From CAZSMC01 sp964607755 (GTDB lineage Bacteria; Zhuqueibacterota; Zhuqueibacteria; Residuimicrobiales; Krinioviventaceae): a stretch of 8,046 bases of DNA. Of this stretch, positions 1 to 7,343 are shown in pieces. The position numbers and the translations under genes are program-made. Positions within the stretch are counted from its first letter, which is position 1. Every line of letters starts with the position of its first letter. The notes beneath the pieces were generated by a model that ran no database searches, was not told where the DNA came from, and worked only from the letters and a program-made list of their open reading frames with translations. The stretch spans positions 1 to 8,046 of the forward strand of contig CAZSMC010000125.1 of NCBI GenBank assembly GCA_964607755.1, given 5' to 3'.

Positions 1-68
1 GAGTTCGACTGGATGACGGCACCAATTTGATCAAAGTAGGGCCCATAATTAAAAATTGTCCTGAATAA
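1..68 (+). CDS. Possible 3' end of an upstream gene (partial)
   Basis: From base 3 the third frame is open for 21 codons and ends at TAA 66-68, giving a C-terminus of ...VRLDDGTNLIKVGPIIKNCPE. The other two plus-strand frames stop earlier (TGA at 28-30 in frame 1 and near base 14 in frame 2). This is too short to recognise a family, and an open stretch of this size can occur by chance. It does not resemble the sorting-domain ending (GVY...LK) of the genes that follow, so if it is real it is a different kind of protein. It is called only because the window begins abruptly and this frame has a plausible end followed by a ribosome-binding site. Confidence 0.3.
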   Translation, partial: VRLDDGTNLIKVGPIIKNCPE

Positions 69-72
69 TCTT

Positions 73-101
73 AAGGAGAAAATTATCAATTTTGTAAATT
101 G
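73..101 (+). promoter_or_regulatory. Shine-Dalgarno and overlapping AT hairpins in the leader of the Asp-box gene
   Basis: AAGGAG at 73-78 is a good Shine-Dalgarno sequence but lies 30 nt before the ATG at 109, too far for a normal start. The gap contains two mutually exclusive perfect inverted repeats: AAAATT (79-84) with AATTTT (88-93), loop ATC, and CAATTT (87-92) with AAATTG (96-101), loop TGT. Folding either one would shorten the distance between AAGGAG and the ATG. The stems are only 6 bp and mostly A-T, so stability is doubtful. No in-frame ATG, GTG or TTG lies between the Shine-Dalgarno and 109, and the frame is open through the gap, so an unusual ATT start at 82 cannot be excluded. 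Confidence 0.35.
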
Positions 102-108
102 CAACGAC

Positions 109-1479
109 ATGAAACGCTCTTTCATGATTTTCCTGTTGGTTTGTTTATTTCTTTTGCAAATAAATACCATAACTGCTTTTGAGTGGGAATCCTGTGGATT
201 GGATAGTGAATATATCAATACCATTTTAATTGATCCCAGGGACAATGGAATTATATTTACAGGCAGTGGCAGTAATTTTAGTGAAGGTACTTACGGGAAA
301 CTTCTGAGGAGCAAAGATGGAGGCACCACGTGGGATACATTATTAACGCACGTTGATCCTTTGGATGTTGTGATGCATCCTGATAGTTCTAATATCTTAT
401 ATGTTGCATTAGCAACAGCCAATTTTACTGAACCTGGCATTGTCAAATCAATAGATGGAGGTGCAACCTGGTTTAAATCGGATTCCGGGATAACGCTGGA
501 TGGGAAGAAAATTGTGAATGTAATTGCAATCAATAAGAAATATCCAGACACACTATATGCTGCCACAGGTGGTATTTTCGGGGGTTCTTTTTATATGAGT
601 TATAACGGAGGGGCAAGCTGGACTGATATTGCAGATCTGGATAATATTGGACTTGATATTGGTCGATTTCAAGGCGGTATCAATAAAATTGTGATTGATC
701 CTGAAAGTACTAATGTTGTCTATTTAGGCACCCATTGGTATGGGGATGTATTAAAATCAAAGGATTTTGGACGCAGTTGGCAGTTTACTGGCTTGACAGA
801 ACAAACATCTATTTGGAATTTACTGATCAATCCAATGAATCATAAAACGATTTATGCATCTTCCATCGATGGATTTTTTAAAACAAAAGATGGTGGTATC
901 AATTGGATTGATATAAATAATGAGTTAGAAAAACCGTTTAGAGTATTAGATATGACATTTAATCCAATGAATGACTCTGAGCTTTACCTCTCATCTTGGC
1001 AATATGACCGTGCTATTGGGGGAATTTTTAAAAGTATGGATGATGGAGAGACCTGGAAGCATTTAGACTCTACCTTTGCTCAAGACAAGATGCGTGCAAT
1101 GGCTATTACCCCTGATGGCACGCATTTATTATTAGGCGGTTCAGGTTTTTACAAAACATCCCTTATTACCGGTATTAAAGCTAATAGATCGAAAACAGCC
1201 AACTCATTTAAACTATTTCAAAATTATCCCAATCCATTCAATCATATCACTACTATATCTTACGAATTACTATCTGTTGGAGATGTAAAAGTAAAGATAT
1301 ATAACTTAAGAGGAGAGAAAATCAAAACTTTGGTTGATAGACATCAAGTGAAAGGCAGCTATAAAATTAAATGGGACGCCAGAGATGGTAGGGATGTAAA
1401 TATAGTAAGTGGTGTCTACATATTGAAATTTTCTGTAGACGCTTATACTCGAACCTTAAAACTTATGTATTTAAAATAA
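109..1479 (+). CDS. Secreted Asp-box (BNR/VPS10-like) beta-propeller protein with T9SS type A sorting domain
   Basis: The 456-residue protein starts with a Sec signal peptide (about residues 1-23: MKRS, a hydrophobic core, then TITAF). Six Asp-boxes of the form S/T-x-D-x-G-x-x-W follow at residues 68-75 (SKDGGTTW), 114-121 (SIDGGATW), 164-171 (SYNGGASW), 217-224 (SKDFGRSW), 259-266 (TKDGGINW) and 309-316 (SMDDGETW). The intervals are roughly 42-53 residues. This is the pattern of sialidase, VPS10 and photosystem assembly factor-like propellers. Many such proteins are not glycosidases, and I see no sialidase Arg triad, so no enzymatic role is claimed. Residues from about 368 form the sorting domain: YPNPFN (373-378), KIYNLRGEKIKTLV, WDARDGRDV and the ending GVYILKF...LKLMYLK. 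The protein is therefore probably exported and then secreted or surface-attached through the type IX system. The ATG at 109 directly precedes the signal peptide, although its Shine-Dalgarno is distant. The 124-bp gap to the next gene suggests a separate transcript. Confidence 0.9.
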   Translation: MKRSFMIFLLVCLFLLQINTITAFEWESCGLDSEYINTILIDPRDNGIIFTGSGSNFSEGTYGKLLRSKDGGTTWDTLLTHVDPLDVVMHPDSSNILYVALATANFTEPGIVKSIDGGATWFKSDSGITLDGKKIVNVIAINKKYPDTLYAATGGIFGGSFYMSYNGGASWTDIADLDNIGLDIGRFQGGINKIVIDPESTNVVYLGTHWYGDVLKSKDFGRSWQFTGLTEQTSIWNLLINPMNHKTIYASSIDGFFKTKDGGINWIDINNELEKPFRVLDMTFNPMNDSELYLSSWQYDRAIGGIFKSMDDGETWKHLDSTFAQDKMRAMAITPDGTHLLLGGSGFYKTSLITGIKANRSKTANSFKLFQNYPNPFNHITTISYELLSVGDVKVKIYNLRGEKIKTLVDRHQVKGSYKIKWDARDGRDVNIVSGVYILKFSVDAYTRTLKLMYLK

Positions 1480-1603
1480 ACCATGACCTTTCAATTTATA
1501 ATATCTAAGTATATCAGAAGCCCCCCTTGAACGTTTGATTCAATACAATATTCACTTATTTTAATCCACCAACATCATACTAAACCAAGGAAAGGGGAAG
1601 AAG

Positions 1604-4600
1604 ATGCGCAATAAAATGCTTCAATATAAAGATCTCTCTTTAATAACCTGTATTTTAGTTATTTTTTTCGTATTTCAGACATCAAATGCACAAGAAATGT
1701 ATAGAAATGACATAAAGACAGGACGATGGAAAGGGGAAAATATTGAATACTGGGAAGGACAAATGCTCGTAAAAATTAAACGGGGTGTATCAAATAAAGC
1801 CTTGATAAATGATTTGTCTAAATATGAGGTGGAACTTAAAAAGGATTTTAATAAACTTCGTTGGGGCCTGCTGGAAGTTCCTTCCAATGTGGATATTTTT
1901 CAGAAGATAGAACAGTTGAAAAAGCATCCCCTGATTGAGTCTATCAGTCCAAATGCTGTTTATCGAGCTTACGCATATCCGAATGATCCTGAATATGGCG
2001 CTGGAAAACAGTGGTCATTATATAATTATGGACAAAACCCTCCTTCCGGAATAGATGATGCCGACGTTGATATGCCCGAAGCGTGGGGAGTTACCAAAGG
2101 CAGCAGTCAAGTCATTGTAGCAATTCTGGATTCAGGTATTCCCATGCAAAATGAATCTCTCTCCCACCCGGAATTAAATAGTCCCTACAAAATAACTATC
2201 GGTCCTGATTATATTTATGGGAGAACACCATTCGGAGAAGACGATCAAACAGTTAAGGATTGGTATGGGCACGGAACCCATGTTGCAGGAATTATTGGTG
2301 CTAAATCAAATAACAGTGAAGGTATTGCTGGAATTACATGGAACTGCAAATTGCTTATTATTCAAGTATTCGATCAATTTGGATTTGGAGACCCCTTAGC
2401 ATTCCAGGATGGTGTTGTGTATGCGGTAGATTATTCGATCAATAACAATAAACCCGTAGTAATAAATTATAGTGGTGGTGGTCCTGATCATCAAGCTGTG
2501 GAAGATGCCGTAGCTTATGCTGAGGCATATTGTACAATAGTCGCAGCTTCCGGCAATAGTTCTATTCCGCAGAATAATATACTTTATCCAGCAGCTCATG
2601 CTTCAAATTATTACAATGTAATTAGCGTTGGCGCCACACAATATGATGATGTACGAGCCCATTATTCAAATTATGGGCCAGAGCTTTTGATTGTTGCTCC
2701 AGGTGGAGCAGACGATAATCATGATTATCCGACAGAATCAGGTGATATATATTCAACGATGCCAGACTATGAAGTATATCTTAATAGGTCTCCGCATTAT
2801 ATTTCTCCAGACTATGGATATATGGCCGGAACTTCAATGGCTACGCCTCATGTATCGGCTACCGCTGCCATGATTTTGTCTCTGAATGATGATTTGTATC
2901 CGGATGAGGTTGTTAATATTTTAATGGAAACCGCCGAACAAGTTCCGGGAATGGGAGGACAATATTGGACCTCCGAATACGGATATGGTCGATTAAATTG
3001 CAATAGAGCTGTTTTATACACAAAATATGATATTGAAAACATCGAAGACGATGAAATTTCAGGGATCATCAGCGAAAACACTTTGTTACACGGCGAAGTG
3101 AGCATAACAAATAATTTAACTGTTAATGCGGGCATCAATTTGGTCGTCGAAGATGAGGCGGTAATCAATGTTAATACCGGCAAAGCGATTACTGTTCATG
3201 GCTCTATTATCGCCAAAGATGTTACATTTCAGGGGAATGGCGGAGCTGACTGGTATGGTATCGATGTGGATGGGGCTACTTACTCTTATATTAAAAATTC
3301 AACCATCAAAGATTGTGATTATGGCGTGATTATCGGCGGTAGTTCTACCCTTAGCCTGTATGGAAACGACATTCAGGCGGATGAAGTTGGGGTAACGGTG
3401 ATTGAAGATGCTAATCCGAATATCAGTAATTGCTACATCCGGGCGAACGGACTGGCCGATCTGTTGTGCAGCGGCAGCTCTGATGGCTTGATTGCCAGTA
3501 ATTCTTTGTGTGGGATTTCCAATTCTGGCCATAGAAATATTGGTAGCGCTTCCCCGCTTTTTAACTATTATGGCCAGGCCAGAAACCTGATTGACGGAAG
3601 AGATTTTGCCGTGAGTGTCTATGTACTGGGAGGATACCCAACCTATGATAATGGAAAAAATTTAATCGAGAATTCCTATGGCGGCCATTTTAATAACAGT
3701 TCCGGACATTCCCTCAATGCGCGTTACAATTACTGGGATGGTACTACGGTACGCATTACTGGCCCTGTGGTATGGCAACCCGCTTTATCCTCTCCACCTA
3801 ATCCTGTAGGACCCAATTGGTCCCTCTCCAAAGATTATATCGATGATTTACACTTGGCCTGGCAAACTTATTATGAAGGCGATTATATTAAAGCCAAACA
3901 AATGTCTGAGGATGTATTATCAGCCAATATGGCAATGGACTGTGCGGGTGAAGCCTTATTTCTCAGTATGAAATGTTCCTATCGATTGGGTCAATTAGGG
4001 AATGAACAAAACCGGCTCGCTGGCTTCAACCAGGACAAGCGTATACATCAAACCGCTAAATACGAAGCCATCCGCTGGCAGATGAAACATGAGATTGCTG
4101 GCAAACGGATTCAGAAAGCCCGTGATTTTGCACTATCCATTCCAAACACTTCTTTTTATGGACGAGAGCTCCTATTGGATTTGGCCATTGGGCTACTGGA
4201 TAAGTGGGGTGAATTGGAGGAAGCCACTAAAATTCTGGATATGATGGTGACCAGGTATCCTGATAAGGAGACCCTTCAGATTCGGGATGATGTCTTGTCT
4301 TTCTATAAAACGTATCTTTCAATTCGCAAGGAAACAAACCCAGAGGGCGTTTCCTTTGAGGAGAACCTTACCAATTCCCTGCAAGGCTATCCCAATCCTT
4401 TCAATATGAATTGTGCCATTGTCTATCAACTAGAAAAGACAGATTGGGTGCGCGTATCGATTTATGACATTCTGGGCCGCGAGGTGAAGACCTTAATAAA
4501 TAATAGAAAAAAGAAAGGCATTCATCAGGTCACTTGGAATGGAACCGACAAACAAGGCCGGACTGTGTCCAATGGGGTCTATTTATGTCGTTTGGATGCG

Positions 4601-4642
4601 GGTGGTCAGCAACAGACACTAAAATTACTACTGGTGAAATGA
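1604..4642 (+). CDS. Secreted subtilisin-family (S8) serine protease with beta-helix, helical repeats and T9SS sorting domain
   Basis: The 1012-residue protein has a signal peptide (about 1-29, ending SNA-QE). An inhibitor-I9-like propeptide follows at about 45-122 (GQMLVKIKRG at its start, HPLIESISPNAVYRAY at its end). The S8 catalytic domain spans about 150-470. The triad is visible as Asp176 in VAILDSGI, His223 in GHGTHVAGIIG and Ser411 in AGTSMATPHVSA; the oxyanion Asn is Asn318 in VAASGNSS. All are intact, so it should be an active endopeptidase outside the cell. Residues about 480-715 look like a right-handed parallel beta-helix (short repeats with N/D-G turns, ending in NARYNYW at 705-711). 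Residues about 745-905 are helical and TPR-like (AWQTYYEGDYIKAKQ, then RARDFAL-type and LDMMVTRYPD segments). The T9SS sorting domain starts at YPNPFN (929-934) and ends GVYLCRL...LKLLLVK. The ATG at 1604 follows an AAGGAAAGGGG purine run at a 6-nt gap. Only 25 bp separate it from the next gene, so co-transcription is likely. Physiological substrate unknown. Confidence 0.95.
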   Translation: MRNKMLQYKDLSLITCILVIFFVFQTSNAQEMYRNDIKTGRWKGENIEYWEGQMLVKIKRGVSNKALINDLSKYEVELKKDFNKLRWGLLEVPSNVDIFQKIEQLKKHPLIESISPNAVYRAYAYPNDPEYGAGKQWSLYNYGQNPPSGIDDADVDMPEAWGVTKGSSQVIVAILDSGIPMQNESLSHPELNSPYKITIGPDYIYGRTPFGEDDQTVKDWYGHGTHVAGIIGAKSNNSEGIAGITWNCKLLIIQVFDQFGFGDPLAFQDGVVYAVDYSINNNKPVVINYSGGGPDHQAVEDAVAYAEAYCTIVAASGNSSIPQNNILYPAAHASNYYNVISVGATQYDDVRAHYSNYGPELLIVAPGGADDNHDYPTESGDIYSTMPDYEVYLNRSPHYISPDYGYMAGTSMATPHVSATAAMILSLNDDLYPDEVVNILMETAEQVPGMGGQYWTSEYGYGRLNCNRAVLYTKYDIENIEDDEISGIISENTLLHGEVSITNNLTVNAGINLVVEDEAVINVNTGKAITVHGSIIAKDVTFQGNGGADWYGIDVDGATYSYIKNSTIKDCDYGVIIGGSSTLSLYGNDIQADEVGVTVIEDANPNISNCYIRANGLADLLCSGSSDGLIASNSLCGISNSGHRNIGSASPLFNYYGQARNLIDGRDFAVSVYVLGGYPTYDNGKNLIENSYGGHFNNSSGHSLNARYNYWDGTTVRITGPVVWQPALSSPPNPVGPNWSLSKDYIDDLHLAWQTYYEGDYIKAKQMSEDVLSANMAMDCAGEALFLSMKCSYRLGQLGNEQNRLAGFNQDKRIHQTAKYEAIRWQMKHEIAGKRIQKARDFALSIPNTSFYGRELLLDLAIGLLDKWGELEEATKILDMMVTRYPDKETLQIRDDVLSFYKTYLSIRKETNPEGVSFEENLTNSLQGYPNPFNMNCAIVYQLEKTDWVRVSIYDILGREVKTLINNRKKKGIHQVTWNGTDKQGRTVSNGVYLCRLDAGGQQQTLKLLLVK

Positions 4643-4650
4643 AACCAGAA

Positions 4651-4659
4651 AAAGGAGGT
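4651..4659 (+). promoter_or_regulatory. Strong Shine-Dalgarno for the 4668 gene
   Basis: AAAGGAGGT matches the anti-Shine-Dalgarno almost perfectly and sits 8 nt before the ATG at 4668. This chooses 4668 over the out-of-frame ATG at 4661. It suggests independent translation initiation within a polycistronic message, since the protease stop codon is only 8 nt upstream of it. Confidence 0.75.
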
Positions 4660-4667
4660 AATGAAAC

Positions 4668-5588
4668 ATGAAAAAAATAATTTTATGGGTGCTTATGATT
4701 CTTTGTTTATTGGCAACAAGCATTCAGGCCCAGCTCCCAAAAGCATCAGACTACTTCCCGCTACAGGTTGGAAATATATGGGAATATGATCATCCCTACC
4801 AGGAGCAATTCCAACTATTAGAGGTCGTTCGTGACACACTACTTGCAGACTCTGTTGTAGTGTATAGAGTCGATCGTAAATCAAAGTTTAGGGATGATCC
4901 ATGGGTCACTGGTGCTCCATATTATTATCATTATAATGAAGATTCTACTATAATTTACAGAGATGCTATTGAATTCCCCCAAGAACCTTATGCGAGGCTA
5001 CCTATTATCGACACAGGACATGGACTTGGGCATACCTGGCAATACCTTGTGGGTGACTGTTTCTGCACTTTTTCCGTGACGGATACAGGAGCTGCCCAGT
5101 TCTTTAACCAATCCATGCAATGGTTGGACGTCGATATTATCAATCCAGATTATGATTCGTTGGTAATTAGCACGGAACTATACCGATTTATAGCCGACAT
5201 TGGGCCATTTAATGAAGGTCTTGACACACTTATTTATGCAAAAATCAATAATAATGAATATGGTACGCCAACAGGTATTCACAGTGGGTACATTGACAAC
5301 CCGGCTGTTCCAAATGATCTCAGTTTACAAGTCTACCCCAATCCAGTTACCAGCAATTGTATGATAACATTGAACAGTAATTTACGACAAGTGATTGACT
5401 TGAAAGTAATTGACGTACTGGGACGAACAGTCCGACTCTTTCATATTCAATCACACTTTGCAACTCCCCTACAAATACATTGGGATGGCAATGACACCAA
5501 CGGCAATGCTTTGCCTAATGGTATCTATTTTATTACGGCGAGAACAGGGGGGATAATTAAAAGCCAAAAAATTATTTATCTCAGATAG
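4668..5588 (+). CDS. Secreted protein of unknown function with T9SS type A sorting domain
   Basis: The 306-residue protein has a clear signal peptide (MKKIILWVLMILCLLATSIQA, cleavage likely before QLPK). The mature part opens with YFPLQVGNIWEY at 29-40. I know this FPL-x-x-GN-x-W-x-Y signature as a common start of extracellular proteins of unknown function in Bacteroidota-like and related phyla. The middle (about 45-215) is rich in Asp, Tyr and aromatic beta-strand-like segments and has no catalytic motif that I recognise. The C-terminal sorting domain begins at YPNP (223-226, here followed by V rather than F), continues with DLKVIDVLGRTVRL and WDGNDTNGNALPNGIYF, and ends SQKIIYLR. It diverges more from the YPNPFN consensus than its neighbours do. 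It lies 25 bp after the protease gene and 13 bp before the next gene, so it is probably part of the same operon. Export is well supported; function is not. Confidence 0.88.
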   Translation: MKKIILWVLMILCLLATSIQAQLPKASDYFPLQVGNIWEYDHPYQEQFQLLEVVRDTLLADSVVVYRVDRKSKFRDDPWVTGAPYYYHYNEDSTIIYRDAIEFPQEPYARLPIIDTGHGLGHTWQYLVGDCFCTFSVTDTGAAQFFNQSMQWLDVDIINPDYDSLVISTELYRFIADIGPFNEGLDTLIYAKINNNEYGTPTGIHSGYIDNPAVPNDLSLQVYPNPVTSNCMITLNSNLRQVIDLKVIDVLGRTVRLFHIQSHFATPLQIHWDGNDTNGNALPNGIYFITARTGGIIKSQKIIYLR

Positions 5589-5601
5589 TTAGGAGGAAAT
5601 C

Positions 5602-6096
5602 ATGAGGTATTCATTCATATTAATAACTATTTGTATTATTTCATTCGTATGTAATACACAGATATTTGCCCAATTAGAAGATCAAATGGTGTGCGGGCAC
5701 CTTGACGATGACAGCACGATGCTAAGCAAAGCGTCAATAACTCATGGAATTTCATCTATTAATCCTAATCCTACTGGCAAAAACTTTAAGGTCTCTGTAC
5801 TCTATTTTAAGGCGGCTGATGATAATTTTGATGCATTAGATACAAGCATATATTCGGATGAGACACATTGTCGTGTTATGCAATGGGCGCCGGATTCGAC
5901 TAAATCAAATTGGATGGGGGAGCTGCTCATTACAACTCTGTACAATGCCGCAACTGTAGCCACTGATACAGCAGCGAAACCTAATAGTATAACCACGTAT
6001 TTTTATCGAATGTCAAATGGGAACCTTTGGATTTATGGTGATGAAATAGTTTATTCTGGTCCATCTATTAACATTTTTAAAGTAAGGGGGCTATGA
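5602..6096 (+). CDS. Short secreted protein, possibly the truncated N-terminal pro-region of an M6-like metalloprotease
   Basis: The 164-residue ORF has a signal peptide (1-24, ending IFAQ) and AGGAGG at 5591-5596, 5 nt before the ATG. The mature part carries CGHLDDDSTML (31-41), ISSINPNPTGKNFKVSVLYF (50-69), ADDNFD (72-77) and YFYRMSNGNLWIYGDE (133-148). From memory, this series (a short preamble, then 'GK-x-x-V-x-VLY-x-x-x-x-DDN', then 'Y-x-x-MS-x-G-x-x-x-x-GD') is how the region ahead of the catalytic domain looks in M6-type (immune inhibitor A-like) secreted peptidases of these phyla. Here it stops right after that region: no HExxH zinc motif and no YPNPFN sorting domain follow, and the next gene starts at once with its own signal peptide. 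Inference: a deletion removed the catalytic part and the sorting domain. The alternative is a complete small secreted protein. The family assignment is tentative. Confidence 0.6.
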   Translation: MRYSFILITICIISFVCNTQIFAQLEDQMVCGHLDDDSTMLSKASITHGISSINPNPTGKNFKVSVLYFKAADDNFDALDTSIYSDETHCRVMQWAPDSTKSNWMGELLITTLYNAATVATDTAAKPNSITTYFYRMSNGNLWIYGDEIVYSGPSINIFKVRGL

Positions 6097-6800
6097 TGAA
6101 TTCAAAATTGTTAATGCAAAAAATTAAGAAATCAAGGTATCGCATGAAAATAATTCAAGCTGCTTGCCAGCTTTTCCTGTTTTTTGTTGCATCTCTCGGT
6201 GCCCAAGAATGGAGCGAGCCGGTCAAATTACCAGAGCCAATAAACCTTGTGGGTACCGAAAGTAACTACCCATTTATTACACGAGACGGCTCTCGTCTTT
6301 ATTTCTGCAGCGATAGAAGTTCAGGAGGGACTGAAGATATTTATTATTCCGATAAAATTGGAAATATGTGGGGAAAAGTTGTGCGCTTAAATAGCAATAT
6401 TAATACTCGATCGGCGGAAATATCTCCATCCGTTACAGCTGACGGTCAAACACTCTATTTTTGTAGATATACAACGTCTGGTAAATGGGATATCTATTAC
6501 AGCGTATGGTGTGATAGTACATGGAGTAAACCTGTAAATATTGGTGCACCCATTAATACTCCAGCAGGGATGGGCGTACCGGCAAACGAACAAACAGCTT
6601 GTATATCTGCCGGTGGTGACACCTTGGTCTTTACCGGACCACATTACTGGGAAACCATGTATCCGCCAGATTTGATGTATTCGATAAAAACCGATACAGG
6701 GTGGACTTGTCCACAACTATTTTTTACCGAATATGACGGCAATAAAAGCCGAGAATATGAGCCTTGGTTATCTGCCAATGGGAAAATTCTATTTTTTTAA
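6093..6800 (+). CDS. N-terminal fragment of the PD40 propeller gene, as translated up to the premature stop
   Basis: This is the 235-residue product expected if the internal TAA is obeyed. It keeps the signal peptide and about three and a half PD40 units (SNYPFITRDGSRLYF, ISPSVTADGQTLYF, ACISAGGDTLVF, EPWLSANGKILFF). It would be exported to the periplasm as an incomplete propeller without a sorting domain, so it is probably not surface-displayed and may be unstable. AGTAAGGGGG at 6081-6090, just before the overlapping start, can serve as its ribosome-binding site, and ATGA overlap with the preceding stop suggests translational coupling. Confidence 0.6.
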   Translation: MMNSKLLMQKIKKSRYRMKIIQAACQLFLFFVASLGAQEWSEPVKLPEPINLVGTESNYPFITRDGSRLYFCSDRSSGGTEDIYYSDKIGNMWGKVVRLNSNINTRSAEISPSVTADGQTLYFCRYTTSGKWDIYYSVWCDSTWSKPVNIGAPINTPAGMGVPANEQTACISAGGDTLVFTGPHYWETMYPPDLMYSIKTDTGWTCPQLFFTEYDGNKSREYEPWLSANGKILFF

Positions 6801-6863
6801 GCTGCTTATCACGTAGATTGGGAACGGGATATTTTTTATTCTTTTTGGAATGAGGAGCATTGG

Positions 6864-7331
6864 ATGTTGCCTAAAAATATTGGCTCACCAGTGAATACCG
6901 AGCAGGCGGAAATGAATCCATGTCTCTCGCCGGACGGTAATACGCTCTATTTTTCTCGGATATATAATACTGGCGAGCATAGAGAAGGTAACAATATCTG
7001 GATTTCTTATAGATTAACTGATAGGGTAGACCAAAACGCAATACAATCTCTTGAAGCATCCATATTCAGTGCTTACCCTAATCCGTTCAATTCCTCAGTA
7101 AACATAATATTTAACAAGGAGAATTACGGTATAGTTGAACTTCAAATCTATAACCTACTGGGAAAGGAGGTGAAAACATTTCAGACTAATTATGCACAGA
7201 CTGGATCTGATACTGTAATGTGGGACGGAACGGATCAAAACAATCAACCGGTTCCCTCCGGTGTTTATCTGTGTCGAATAAGCGCCATTGGTGGGCGATC
7301 GAAAACTTTGAAACTTTTACTTTTAAAGTAA
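6864..7331 (+). CDS. C-terminal fragment of the PD40 propeller gene with T9SS sorting domain
   Basis: The 155-residue fragment lies in the same frame as the 6093 ORF, which is open without another stop from 6801 onward. It holds the last PD40 unit (NPCLSPDGNTLYFS) and the complete sorting domain (YPNPFN, LQIYNLLGKEVKTF, WDGTDQNNQPVPSGVY, LKLLLLK). It has no signal peptide, so even if translated separately it could not enter the Sec and T9SS route. By chance or otherwise, GAGGAG at 6852-6857 sits 6 nt before ATG 6864, so internal initiation is conceivable. It is best read as the rest of a broken gene. Confidence 0.55.
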   Translation: MLPKNIGSPVNTEQAEMNPCLSPDGNTLYFSRIYNTGEHREGNNIWISYRLTDRVDQNAIQSLEASIFSAYPNPFNSSVNIIFNKENYGIVELQIYNLLGKEVKTFQTNYAQTGSDTVMWDGTDQNNQPVPSGVYLCRISAIGGRSKTLKLLLLK

Positions 7332-7343
7332 AGGAGATTTATC

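Larger units (their letters stand above)
6093..7331 (+). pseudogene. PD40 (TolB-like) beta-propeller protein with T9SS sorting domain, interrupted by one in-frame TAA
   Basis: Reading one frame from 6093 to the TAA at 7329-7331 gives 412 codons before the terminal stop, with a single internal stop, TAA at 6798-6800 (codon 236). On both sides the frame encodes the same protein: a signal peptide (hydrophobic segment about 20-37), then five PD40 units built on 'P-x-(I/V/L)-(S/T)-x-(D/G/N)G-x-x-L-(Y/V/F)-F' with F at 71, 123, 180, 235 and 287, then the sorting domain from YPNPFN (328-333) to the ending GVYLCRIS...LKLLLLK. The residue after that Phe is Cys72, Cys124, Thr181, STOP236 and Ser288, so a TCA (Ser) to TAA change would explain the stop. 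Neither +1 nor -1 slippage on the T7 run (6792-6798) rescues it: those frames stop at 6814-6816 and near 6850. The start overlaps the previous stop (ATGA). ATG 6144 (Met18) is an alternative start giving a more ordinary signal peptide. Sequencing error is possible. Confidence 0.8.

Noticed and set aside
1527..1562. Promoter for the protease gene (TTGAAC or TTGATT with TACAAT or TATTTT)
   Set aside because: TTGAAC-TACAAT has only an 11-bp spacer, and TTGATT-N16-TATTTT is a weak match in AT-rich DNA. A promoter is likely in this gap but cannot be placed.
2848..3183. Minus-strand ORF of 111 codons inside the protease gene
   Set aside because: It is antisense to the Ser411 motif and the beta-helix region, has no ribosome-binding site and no recognisable protein features.
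6387..6716. Minus-strand ORF of 109 codons inside the PD40 gene
   Set aside because: It is antisense to clear PD40 units, with no start signal and a Cys/Ile/Arg-rich composition typical of a shadow frame.
6792..6800. Programmed frameshift on the T7 run before the internal stop of the PD40 gene
   Set aside because: The downstream sorting domain is in the original frame, and both shifted frames stop soon after (6814-6816 and near 6850), so slippage cannot produce a full-length protein.
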